Source: an uncultured Coriobacteriaceae bacterium
Lineage (GTDB): Bacteria; Actinomycetota; Coriobacteriia; Coriobacteriales; Eggerthellaceae
Assembly: GCA_900552585.1 (NCBI GenBank)
Contig: USAB01000064.1
Coordinates: forward strand, 1 to 10,227
Length of the DNA: 10,227 nucleotides
Direction of reading: 5' to 3'
The notes beneath the pieces were generated by a model. The model searched no databases, had not been told where the DNA came from, and saw only the letters and a list, made by a program, of their open reading frames with translations. How positions within the stretch are numbered: position 1 is the first letter of the stretch; each line of letters starts with the position of its first letter. Made by a program: the position numbers and the translations under genes. Positions 1-6,213 of this stretch are shown here, in pieces.

Positions 1-111
1 TAACCGCCGCAGCGCACGGGGCATTCCTCAGCTGAAGCCGCCCCCCTGCCGCGCGTACGGCGGCATGCAGCGGGAAGCGGATGCGGCCTTCCCACCCGCA
101 GGCGGATGCCG
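1..111. other. Non-coding window edge, no gene seen
   Basis: This stretch lies downstream of the 231-aa gene and holds no convincing coding region. Two short GC-rich dyads are visible. One has arms at 47-52 and 60-65 (TGCCGC/GCGGCA, 7-nt loop). The other has arms at 72-77 and 88-93 (GGGAAG/CTTCCC, 10-nt loop), extendable by a wobble and a G-C pair. Neither is followed by a T-run on the minus strand, so neither is a standard intrinsic terminator. They could still mark the 3' end of the smpB transcript or belong to whatever lies beyond the edge. No tRNA or tmRNA fold was recognised. Confidence 0.4.
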
Positions 112-807
112 CTACCAGCGGCGGCGATGCAAGCTGCGCGGCATGGCGTTCGACAGTTTGTCGAACGGTTCGCGGATATCTGCCAGCGCATCGGACAGGT
201 CGTCGAGCGTGTCGCGGCCTTCCTGGTAGATGACGTTCAGGTCACGCACCGTGGAACGCATCTGCTCATCGCGCGCATTCGCGCTTGCGGCCTTCTCCTG
301 CGCCTGCTGCTGAGCCGTGCCCTGCGCGGCGGCGGGATCGCCGTTCGGATCGCTGGGACCCGCCGGTTCCGGGGACGGCGCATTGTTGTTCGCCGATGCG
401 GACGAAGACGCAGTCGAGGACGAGGCAGCGCTGGTGCTTCCCTCGTTCAGTGACGACGACAGCGCGCCGGTGAACGACGTCACGGCGCTGGCCGCTGTGG
501 ATGCCGCCTTGCTGGCCACATCCATGGCCTTATCGGCCATGGTGGCCGCCGTCTCCCCCGCCTTCTGACCGGCTGCCTGGGCCTTCGTCTGGTTCGGAGG
601 CGGCACCTTCTCGCCGCGATTGATTGCGGCCGTGCGCTTCTCGATCTCGGCTTCCAGCAGATAGATGCGGTCGTCGATGCGGTCCAGGCGGTTGTCGTAG
701 CCCGTCAGATCACCCGGATAGTTGTCGATAGCTTCCTCCAGGTCTATCAGGCGGGCGCGTACCTGGCTCAGCATGTCCTTCACTGCCTGGCGATTCTGAT
801 CGGCCAT
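112..807 (-). CDS. Hypothetical 231-aa protein: coiled-coil ends around an Ala/Ser/Pro low-complexity middle
   Basis: I do not recognise a family. Residues about 1-65 are charged and helical with heptad-like spacing (RARLIDLEEAIDNY, RLDRIDDRIYLLEAEIEKR), so a coiled coil is likely. Residues about 75-112 are an Ala/Lys/Thr-rich stretch resembling LEA-type or amphipathic helices (KAGETAATMADKAMDVASKA). Residues about 113-175 are Ser/Ala/Asn/Pro/Gln-rich and probably disordered. Residues 176-217 are again helical and acidic, and the tail is basic, ending RRRW. There is no signal peptide or membrane span, so it is probably cytoplasmic. The start at 807 is chosen because a perfect AAGGAGG lies 5 nt upstream. 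An in-frame ATG at 828 forms an ATGA overlap with the smpB stop but has no ribosome binding site. The gene follows smpB by 17 nt and is almost certainly cotranscribed. A role in ribosome rescue is not shown by the sequence. Confidence 0.8.
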   Translation of the reverse strand: MADQNRQAVKDMLSQVRARLIDLEEAIDNYPGDLTGYDNRLDRIDDRIYLLEAEIEKRTAAINRGEKVPPPNQTKAQAAGQKAGETAATMADKAMDVASKAASTAASAVTSFTGALSSSLNEGSTSAASSSTASSSASANNNAPSPEPAGPSDPNGDPAAAQGTAQQQAQEKAASANARDEQMRSTVRDLNVIYQEGRDTLDDLSDALADIREPFDKLSNAMPRSLHRRRW

Positions 808-812
808 GGCCT

Positions 813-819
813 CCTCCTT
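813..819 (-). promoter_or_regulatory. Shine-Dalgarno site deciding the start of the 231-aa gene
   Basis: The minus strand reads AAGGAGG here, 5 nt before the ATG at 807-805. It lies in the 17-nt gap after the smpB stop. It favours this ATG over the in-frame ATG at 828-826, which overlaps the smpB stop codon and has no such site. Confidence 0.8.
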
Positions 820-824
820 CACGG

Positions 825-1295
825 TCATCGGCGATTGCGTTCCTTCATGGCGCGGTCCAATGCGCGTTTCGCATCCCGCTCTGCCATGGAAGCGCGTTTG
901 TCGTAGAGCTTCTTGCCGCGTGCAAGCGCAATCTGCACCTTCACGCGGTTCGATTCGTTGAAATACATGGAAAGCGGAACCAGCGCCAGTCCCTTCTCCT
1001 TCGTCTTCTGCTCCAGGAAACGAATCTGCTTGCGGTGCAGCAGCAGGCGTCGGCGCCTGTCGGGATCGGGGTTCATCAGATTCCCGTGGCTGTACGGATG
1101 GATATGCAGGTTGTGCAGCCACACCTCTCCGTTGCGGATGAGCGCGAACGCATCCGTCAGCTGGCAGTTGCTCTCGCGCAGTGCGCACACTTCCGTGCCG
1201 GTGAGCTCTATGCCCGCCTCGAACGTCTCCAGTATCTCGTAGTCGTGATACGCCTTGCGGTTCTTGGCGATAAGCTTTGTCTCCCTGCGGGCCAT
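825..1295 (-). CDS. smpB: SsrA-binding protein SmpB
   Basis: SmpB binds tmRNA and delivers it to ribosomes stalled on truncated mRNA, acting in trans-translation in the cytoplasm. The 156-aa length matches the family (E. coli 160 aa). Family landmarks are visible. The N-terminal IAKNRKAYHDYEILETFEAG (9-28) and GTEVCALRESN (33-43) belong to the beta-barrel. A WLHNLHIHPYSHG segment (59-71) and RRRRLLLHRKQI (80-91) follow, and the basic tail has GKKLYDKR (127-134) with AKRALDRAMKERNRR at the end, the part that mimics a codon-anticodon pair in the decoding centre. The ATG at 1295 has AAAGGGG 5 nt upstream. A perfect -10 box at 1321-1326 suggests its own promoter. The tmRNA gene itself is not in this window. 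RNase R, the known nuclease partner of trans-translation, is two genes upstream. A Cys at 36 and another at 44 in the RNA-binding region are not typical but probably harmless. Confidence 0.97.
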   Translation of the reverse strand: MARRETKLIAKNRKAYHDYEILETFEAGIELTGTEVCALRESNCQLTDAFALIRNGEVWLHNLHIHPYSHGNLMNPDPDRRRRLLLHRKQIRFLEQKTKEKGLALVPLSMYFNESNRVKVQIALARGKKLYDKRASMAERDAKRALDRAMKERNRR

Positions 1296-1320
1296 CGGTC
1301 CCCTTTCTGTTTGAAATCAC

Positions 1321-1326
1321 ATTATA
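1321..1326 (-). promoter_or_regulatory. -10 promoter box upstream of smpB
   Basis: The minus strand reads TATAAT, a perfect sigma-70/SigA -10 hexamer, about 25 nt before the smpB ATG. Transcription would begin near 1314 and leave a leader of about 20 nt that holds the ribosome binding site. No good -35 lies at 17 nt; the nearest partial match is TTCACG at a spacing of about 20 nt. The AT-rich box stands out in a very GC-rich gap. This is a sequence match only. Confidence 0.6.
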
Positions 1327-1359
1327 GCGGGTAGCCGGCAACCGCACGTGAATATGCGC

Positions 1360-1446
1360 CCGCTGGGGCGACAGCGGCACGGGGAAAGCCAGCAAGCGGG
1401 CCGGGATGCGCGGCGCATGCGGAATTCGATGTCCCGCGACGGGGAC
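1360..1446 (-). other. Intergenic segment with three short dyads between the 161-aa gene and smpB
   Basis: The 169-nt gap 1296-1464 is the longest internal one. It has three small GC-rich inverted repeats: 1360-1365 with 1372-1377 (CCGCTG/CAGCGG), 1406-1410 with 1414-1418 (ATGCG/CGCAT), and 1431-1435 with 1442-1446 (GTCCC/GGGAC). None is followed by a T-run on the minus strand, so an intrinsic terminator is not supported. In DNA this GC-rich, such short dyads may arise by chance. Confidence 0.25.
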
Positions 1447-1464
1447 GCGCCGCTTCCCGGACGG

Positions 1465-1950
1465 TCAGAATACCGTCGGGTCGTCGTGCTCGTCTTCGGC
1501 CAGATAGGCAATCGTGCGTTCGACGAGGCGGCTGAGCTCGTCGTCCGTGATGCGGTCCTCGATGCTCATGACGAACGCCTTCCGCCGGTACTTCGCATCG
1601 CGCACTACCAGCAGGCGCCGTTGCCCCAGCACGTCGTACGTGCCCGCATCCACGCCGATGCGGGCATACCAGCCACGCACGTCCTCCACGTCGTATTCCG
1701 CCAGGAAGGCGCGCAATTCGCTCGTGGGGTCGTACGGGTACGACGGGATATGGTATCCCTGCTTGCGGGCGTATTCGAAGATGAACTGGGGTGCGTCGTA
1801 GATGAGCAGCGACGGTCCCAGCATATGCATCAGGGCGTCCAGCATGACCTTGCCGGAAAAATACGACCGGTTCGCCTCCAGGTAGCCGATGAACGCCTCG
1901 AAGGCATGCGCATGTTCGCGCGATTCCGTCTGTTCGTCGTCCCGGTCCAT
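1465..1950 (-). CDS. Hypothetical 161-aa acidic protein between rnr and smpB
   Basis: I do not recognise a family. The protein is soluble-looking, with no signal peptide and no clear membrane span. It begins very acidic (MDRDDEQTES) and ends acidic (LAEDEHDDPTVF). The middle holds an aromatic-rich segment (residues about 48-75, with YDAPQFIFEYARKQGYHIP) and a strand-rich block (residues about 95-130, YDVLGQRRLLVVRDAKYRRK), then a helix (137-151). The ATG at 1950 directly abuts the rnr stop codon (TAGATG), with AAGGG about 7 nt upstream, so the two genes are probably translationally coupled and transcribed together. The position between two genes of ribosome rescue and RNA decay suggests, but does not show, a related or housekeeping role. 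Codon use looks like that of its neighbours, and there is no sign of decay or transfer. Confidence 0.75.
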   Translation of the reverse strand: MDRDDEQTESREHAHAFEAFIGYLEANRSYFSGKVMLDALMHMLGPSLLIYDAPQFIFEYARKQGYHIPSYPYDPTSELRAFLAEYDVEDVRGWYARIGVDAGTYDVLGQRRLLVVRDAKYRRKAFVMSIEDRITDDELSRLVERTIAYLAEDEHDDPTVF

Positions 1951-3987
1951 CTAGCAACCCTTCCCCCGGTGCGGCTTCGAGACCAACGAGAAATCCAGCT
2001 GGCGTTCGGCCGGGCGCGCCGCCGTCAGACGCACCAGGACGTGCTGTCCCAGGCGGAACTGCACGCCGCTCTCGCGTCCCGTCAGCGTCTGACGTTCCAC
2101 GTTCAGCGCAAAGACATCGTCTACGGCATCGCCCAGCGCCACCAAGCCCACGGCCGTATTCTCCAATTCCACGAAGAAGCCGTAGCCGACGATCCTCACG
2201 ATAGTGCCCGGGAAGATCTCGCCGATAAAGTTCTGCAGGTACTCGACCAATTTCAGCTCCTGGCTCTCGCGGGCGGCGTCGTCTGCCACGCGCTCCATTG
2301 CCGACGAGCGGTCCGCAATCTCCTGCAGGTGCGGCGCAATGCGCTCCGCCGCTTCCGTGTCCCCGCGCAGCTGGGCCACCAGCATGCGATGGACGACCAG
2401 GTCGGGATAGCGGCGGATGGGGCTGGTGAAATGCGCATAGCGCTGCAAGGCCAGGCCGAAGTGCTGAGCGACATGCGGTTCGTAGCAGGCGCGCTTCAGC
2501 GAGCGGAGCAGCAACATGGACACCAACTCGCCCGCATCGGCCTTGCGAGCCGCCTCCAGTACCTCCTGCAACGTCTTCGGATCGCCCGCTTCGAACAAGT
2601 CGCGGTCGATGCCCTTGTCCAGGCCGTATTCCTGCAGGATGGGAAGCAGGCGCGCCAGCGATTCCGGAGACGGCGCCTCGTGCACGCGGTACAGGCACGG
2701 CCATCCGCGCGTTTCCAGGTACATTGCCACGCACGCATTCGCCAAAATCATAGCCTGCTCCACCAGCGACGTCGCACGCGTGGTGCGGCGGACGGCCACA
2801 TCCACGGGCGTACCGTTTTCATCCAGGACGACATGCGCCTCGGCGGAATCCAGATCCAGGGCCCCGGCCCGGCGACGCTGCGCCTCCAGCTGCCGCGCGA
2901 TGCGGTCCAACCCCAACAGCCGCGAGTGCACTTCCTGCGGAATATGCCGCGCCCGTTCGACCGCTGCGGCATCGGCCGTATCGCCGTCCAAGAAGGCCTG
3001 CACCTGCCCGTAGTCCAGACGCGCGCAGGATCGGATGACGGCCGGGAAGCATTCGTAGCTCATCACGGAGCCGTCTTCCCGAATCACGATATCCACGGTC
3101 ATGGTCAAGCGGTCTTCATGCGGGCGCAGCGAGCAGGCATCGTTCGAGAGCTGCTCAGGCAGCATGGGAATCACGCGGTCGACGAGGTAGACGCTTGTCC
3201 CGCGGCGTTGCGCCTCGCGGTCGAGCGCCGTCCCCTGGCCCACGTAATGCGATACGTCCGCAATGTGGACGCCCAGGCGCCATCTGCCCGCATCCTCGTC
3301 GACCGGTTCGAGCGAAAGTGCATCGTCGAAGTCGCGGGCGTCTACGGGGTCGATTGTGAAAATGCAGCGGTCGCGCAGATCGCGGTACCCTTCCGCCAAC
3401 GCAGCCGACGCATCCACGCGTACGTTCTGCGCCTCCGCTAGAACGGTTTCCGGAAACTCCGTGAGCAGGTCGTGCTTGGCGATGATGGCCATGATATCCA
3501 GCCCCGCTTGGCCCTGATGGCCGATGACCTGCTCCACTTTGCCCGTTGCCGCCTGATGCGCCGTGGGAAACTGCGTGATGCGCACCCGGACGATATCGCC
3601 GTCCTGAACGCCCGGGTTGTCGGCAAGCATGGTAAAGATATCGTGCTTGATATGGTCATTTTCCGGGACGACGACGCCGAACGGCTCCGCAATCTCGTAC
3701 CGGCCGATAAGCGTTTCGTGGGCGCGCTGCACAACGCGTACAACACGTGCAGAAGGCTTGCGGCCCGGTACATTGTGCGCCTTGCCCGGCTGCGGGCGGT
3801 CGTGGTTTATGGACAGCGGCGCAATCTCAACTGTATCGCCATCGAAAGCGCCGTGCATATTCTGCTTCGGCACGAAGTATTCGCCCTCGGGCGTGGACAC
3901 GAAGCCGAATCCCCCGCGTGCAACGGACAGGCGGCCCTGCGGATTGCGGCGGGCATGGCGACGGGCTTTCTTGTGGGCGCGCGCCAT
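1951..3987 (-). CDS. rnr: RNase R, 3'-5' exoribonuclease of the RNB family
   Basis: RNase R degrades structured RNA processively from the 3' end and removes nonstop mRNA during trans-translation. The 678-aa protein starts with a basic tail (residues 1-17) and a cold-shock-type OB domain (about 18-60, GFGFVSTPEGEYFVP). The catalytic RNB domain begins near 200 with TIDPVDARDFDDA (211-223), keeping the metal-binding aspartates D213, D219, D221 and D222. HIADVSHYV (241-249) and HFTSPIRRYPDL (519-530) are further RNB signatures. A C-terminal S1 domain spans about 589-671 (GTIVRIVGYGFFVEL). The tail is short and lacks the long Lys-rich extension of the E. coli enzyme. The protein is somewhat shorter than E. 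coli RNase R (about 810 aa) and has no clear N-terminal helix-turn-helix. The ATG lies 5 nt after the S41 gene stop and has a weak ribosome binding site, suggesting coupling. RNase II is the main alternative name. Confidence 0.93.
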   Translation of the reverse strand: MARAHKKARRHARRNPQGRLSVARGGFGFVSTPEGEYFVPKQNMHGAFDGDTVEIAPLSINHDRPQPGKAHNVPGRKPSARVVRVVQRAHETLIGRYEIAEPFGVVVPENDHIKHDIFTMLADNPGVQDGDIVRVRITQFPTAHQAATGKVEQVIGHQGQAGLDIMAIIAKHDLLTEFPETVLAEAQNVRVDASAALAEGYRDLRDRCIFTIDPVDARDFDDALSLEPVDEDAGRWRLGVHIADVSHYVGQGTALDREAQRRGTSVYLVDRVIPMLPEQLSNDACSLRPHEDRLTMTVDIVIREDGSVMSYECFPAVIRSCARLDYGQVQAFLDGDTADAAAVERARHIPQEVHSRLLGLDRIARQLEAQRRRAGALDLDSAEAHVVLDENGTPVDVAVRRTTRATSLVEQAMILANACVAMYLETRGWPCLYRVHEAPSPESLARLLPILQEYGLDKGIDRDLFEAGDPKTLQEVLEAARKADAGELVSMLLLRSLKRACYEPHVAQHFGLALQRYAHFTSPIRRYPDLVVHRMLVAQLRGDTEAAERIAPHLQEIADRSSAMERVADDAARESQELKLVEYLQNFIGEIFPGTIVRIVGYGFFVELENTAVGLVALGDAVDDVFALNVERQTLTGRESGVQFRLGQHVLVRLTAARPAERQLDFSLVSKPHRGKGC

Positions 3988-3992
3988 GGCTA

Positions 3993-5264
3993 TCAGCTTG
4001 AAATCTGCGAAGCCGCTTCGTCGATGGCGATGCGCTTCTGCGTGTCCGTCTTTCCGCTGCCGGCCTCCGCCTTCACATCGGGCGTGATGCCCGTGCCGTC
4101 GAACGAACGGCCCTGGGACGTCAGATAACGAGCAGCCGTGTAGGAGATGGCGCCGCCGAACGAGAGCTCGCGCATGACCTGCACCGTGCCATGCCCCATG
4201 GTGGAGGAACCCACCAGGCGCGCGCGATTGCTGTCCTGCAGGCTGGCGGCAAGCACCTCGGCAGCAGCAGAGGTGTTGCCGTTCACGAGCACCGTCATCG
4301 GCGCATCCGTAACGGTCTTGCCGCTGGCGGAACGCGTGGTGTCGGAATCCTTCGTCTGAATACGCACGACCACACCGCTCTTCTGGAAGAGGGAAGCCAC
4401 GTTCACGGCCTGCGTCAGATAGCCACCGGCAACATTGCGTAAATCGAGCACATACGCCTTCGCACCGTGCTTGCTCAGCGAATTGACGGCTTTTGTCACG
4501 TACGTGTCCGTGTCCTCTCCCAGCTGGCGGATACGGATATAGCCCACGTGCTGGGATTTGCTGTAACTGTACGTCACATTCGTCTGCTTCACGTTCTTGC
4601 GCGTCAACGTGGTGGTGAACTCTTCGCCGCCCGAGGCGTCAAGGGACGCCGGACGGCGCCACGTGATGACGACCGTTGAGTTCTCGGAGCCCTCGATGGC
4701 CTTTATGGCCTCTTCGACCGTCCAGCCCCCGGAACGCGATTCGCCGTTGATGGACTTCACGAAGTCGCCCTCTTTGACGCCCGCCGCCTGCGCGGGGCCG
4801 TTGCCGATAAGGTCGACGACGTACGCCTGGCCGTTGTAGTCGCCGAACAGCACGCCGATGCCGTACGTGTTCTTGCTGTCGCTTTCACGATATACCTCGT
4901 ACTTCGACGGCGAGTAATACCGGGCATATGTGTCGCCCGTGCTTTCCAGCAGTGATTGAATGAGCTTCGTGCCGGTGGAGTCGAGCGAGTATTCGTCCAG
5001 ACTGTAATTATCCAGGATGCCCTGAACCTCGGAGACGCGCGCCGATGCGGAATCGGATGTATCGCCGGAGATGGTGGCACCGGGATTCTGGTTCGTCTCC
5101 ACGGAAAGGTCCGAAAGACCCAGCCGCGACATGACGGCATCGTTGCCGCGAAGGAAGAAACCGGCGGCGAACACGAGGCAAATGAGGACAAAGAAGGACA
5201 GCGCCCGTATCAGGCGGGCGCTGAAATCCTCTCTTGCTGCTTGTTCTTTCCTGCTCTTGCGCAT
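3993..5264 (-). CDS. S41 (C-terminal processing) peptidase-like PDZ protein, probably catalytically inactive
   Basis: The layout is that of a CtpA/CtpB-type carboxyl-terminal protease: a short basic N-terminus, one membrane anchor (about 18-38), a helical spacer, a PDZ domain (about 134-175, YGIGVLFGDYNG to GDFVKSING) and a tail-specific protease core (about 235-395). The bulk would lie outside the membrane. Active members use a Ser-Lys dyad, with Ser in TASAAE-like and Lys in FGKG-like motifs 25 residues apart. Here the first motif is NTSAAAE (330-336), with Ala333 at the Ser position and a Ser one residue early at 332. The second is MGHGTVQ (356-362), with His358 at the Lys position. Gln362, also active-site in CtpB, is kept. 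Proteolysis by the usual mechanism is therefore unlikely. The reading frame is intact and the rest of the fold is well kept, so this is not a decaying gene. It follows ftsX by 34 nt, which suggests a role at the division machinery. Confidence 0.88.
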   Translation of the reverse strand: MRKSRKEQAAREDFSARLIRALSFFVLICLVFAAGFFLRGNDAVMSRLGLSDLSVETNQNPGATISGDTSDSASARVSEVQGILDNYSLDEYSLDSTGTKLIQSLLESTGDTYARYYSPSKYEVYRESDSKNTYGIGVLFGDYNGQAYVVDLIGNGPAQAAGVKEGDFVKSINGESRSGGWTVEEAIKAIEGSENSTVVITWRRPASLDASGGEEFTTTLTRKNVKQTNVTYSYSKSQHVGYIRIRQLGEDTDTYVTKAVNSLSKHGAKAYVLDLRNVAGGYLTQAVNVASLFQKSGVVVRIQTKDSDTTRSASGKTVTDAPMTVLVNGNTSAAAEVLAASLQDSNRARLVGSSTMGHGTVQVMRELSFGGAISYTAARYLTSQGRSFDGTGITPDVKAEAGSGKTDTQKRIAIDEAASQISS

Positions 5265-5298
5265 GGGTCAGATGATTCCCCAGTTCCGTGCACCGATA

Positions 5299-6213
5299 CT
5301 AGATCTTCAGGTAACGGCGCATGGCGAGCATAGCTCCCAAGCAGCCGATGACCAAGCCGAATACCAACAGCGATACGTAGATCATAACGTACGTGCCGCC
5401 ATCCAGCGTAACCGGCAGCCACATAAGTGCATTCGTGAGCTGCGGCATGGCCAAGTTGCGGATCAACTCCAAACAGATGATGGCCAACGCCGTGCCGATA
5501 AGCGCGTTCAATGCGCCTTCCATCAGGAACGGCCCGCGAATGAAGCCGTTCGATGCACCCACCAGGCGCATGATGGCAATCTCACGGCGGCGAGACAGGA
5601 TGGCCAGGCGAATGGTGTTGTTGATGAACACGAACGAGATGAACACCATCAGGATGATCAGGGCGATGCCAATGGCGCGGATGGAATTCGTCAGCGAGAA
5701 CAGGCGCTCGACGGTCTGCTTGCCGTACTTCAGCGAGTCGGACGGGTCGGACTTGTTATCGCAGATATTCTTGAAATCCTCGTTGTCCTTGATCTGGTTC
5801 GCCACGGACTCGACCTTCTGCGGGTCGGAGAGCTCGATGTCGATGGATGCCGGCAGCGGGTTCTCTCCGTCAAGCTGGTCGATGATGTCCGGGCTAGACG
5901 ACATTGACTTCTTGAAGTTCTCGAGCGCCTGCTCCTTCGTGGTGAAGTTGACGCTGGAGACGCCGTCAAGCGTCTTGATCCAGTCCTCGACCTTGTTGAT
6001 ATCGTCCTGCGATGCCTTGTCGGAGACGTAGGCCGTAATGTTCACTTCGCTCTCGACGGAGTCCACGATGTTCTGGACGATGCTGCCGCCGATAAGGAAC
6101 GCGCCTATGATCAGCAACGACAGGAAAATCGTGACAATGGATCCGAACGTGGTGGACAGGTGCCTGCCCAGGCCCTTCAGCGCCTCGCGCAGAAAATAAA
6201 GGAAACTAGACAT
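5299..6213 (-). CDS. ftsX: Cell division protein FtsX, permease-like partner of FtsE
   Basis: FtsX sits in the membrane with FtsE and passes its ATPase cycle across the membrane to control peptidoglycan hydrolases during division. The 304-aa length is typical. Four membrane spans are visible: about 22-46, 177-199, 228-250 and 275-297. The large extracellular loop between the first two (about 50-175) holds SEVNITAYVSDKASQDDI and the hydrolase-activator-binding region. The cytoplasmic segment after the second span has NNTIRLAILSRRREIAIMRL (198-217), a strong FtsX signature, followed by VGAS. The extracellular loop is unusually rich in Asp, Lys and Ser for this GC-rich genome. The ATG at 6213 overlaps the end of ftsE by 8 bases, implying translational coupling. 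An AGGGGGG tract lies about 12 nt upstream. The hydrolase it controls is not encoded here; the next gene is a PDZ/S41-like protein. Confidence 0.96.
   Translation of the reverse strand: MSSFLYFLREALKGLGRHLSTTFGSIVTIFLSLLIIGAFLIGGSIVQNIVDSVESEVNITAYVSDKASQDDINKVEDWIKTLDGVSSVNFTTKEQALENFKKSMSSSPDIIDQLDGENPLPASIDIELSDPQKVESVANQIKDNEDFKNICDNKSDPSDSLKYGKQTVERLFSLTNSIRAIGIALIILMVFISFVFINNTIRLAILSRRREIAIMRLVGASNGFIRGPFLMEGALNALIGTALAIICLELIRNLAMPQLTNALMWLPVTLDGGTYVMIYVSLLVFGLVIGCLGAMLAMRRYLKI

Noticed and set aside
1..111. A tmRNA (ssrA) gene near smpB on the minus strand, suggested by a G-rich start near 46.
   Set aside because: No acceptor stem, T-arm or resume-tag frame could be made out in the visible sequence.
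808..1395. A longer version of the 231-aa gene, starting far upstream across smpB (427 codons in all).
   Set aside because: The upstream part runs out of frame through smpB, and a perfect ribosome binding site marks the start at 807.
1431..1446. An intrinsic terminator after the 161-aa gene.
   Set aside because: The stem has only 5 bp and no T-run follows on the minus strand.
1322..2734. A 470-codon open frame on the minus strand in another frame of rnr.
   Set aside because: It overlaps rnr, the 161-aa gene and the smpB promoter region. Its Gly/Arg/Ala/Pro-rich translation is typical of an out-of-frame GC-rich read.
1348..3441. A 697-codon open frame on the plus strand opposite rnr and the 161-aa gene.
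   Set aside because: It is antisense to well-supported rnr with complete catalytic motifs; high-GC coding DNA often leaves the opposite strand open. The translation has no recognisable domain and is rich in Arg, His, Ala and Gln.
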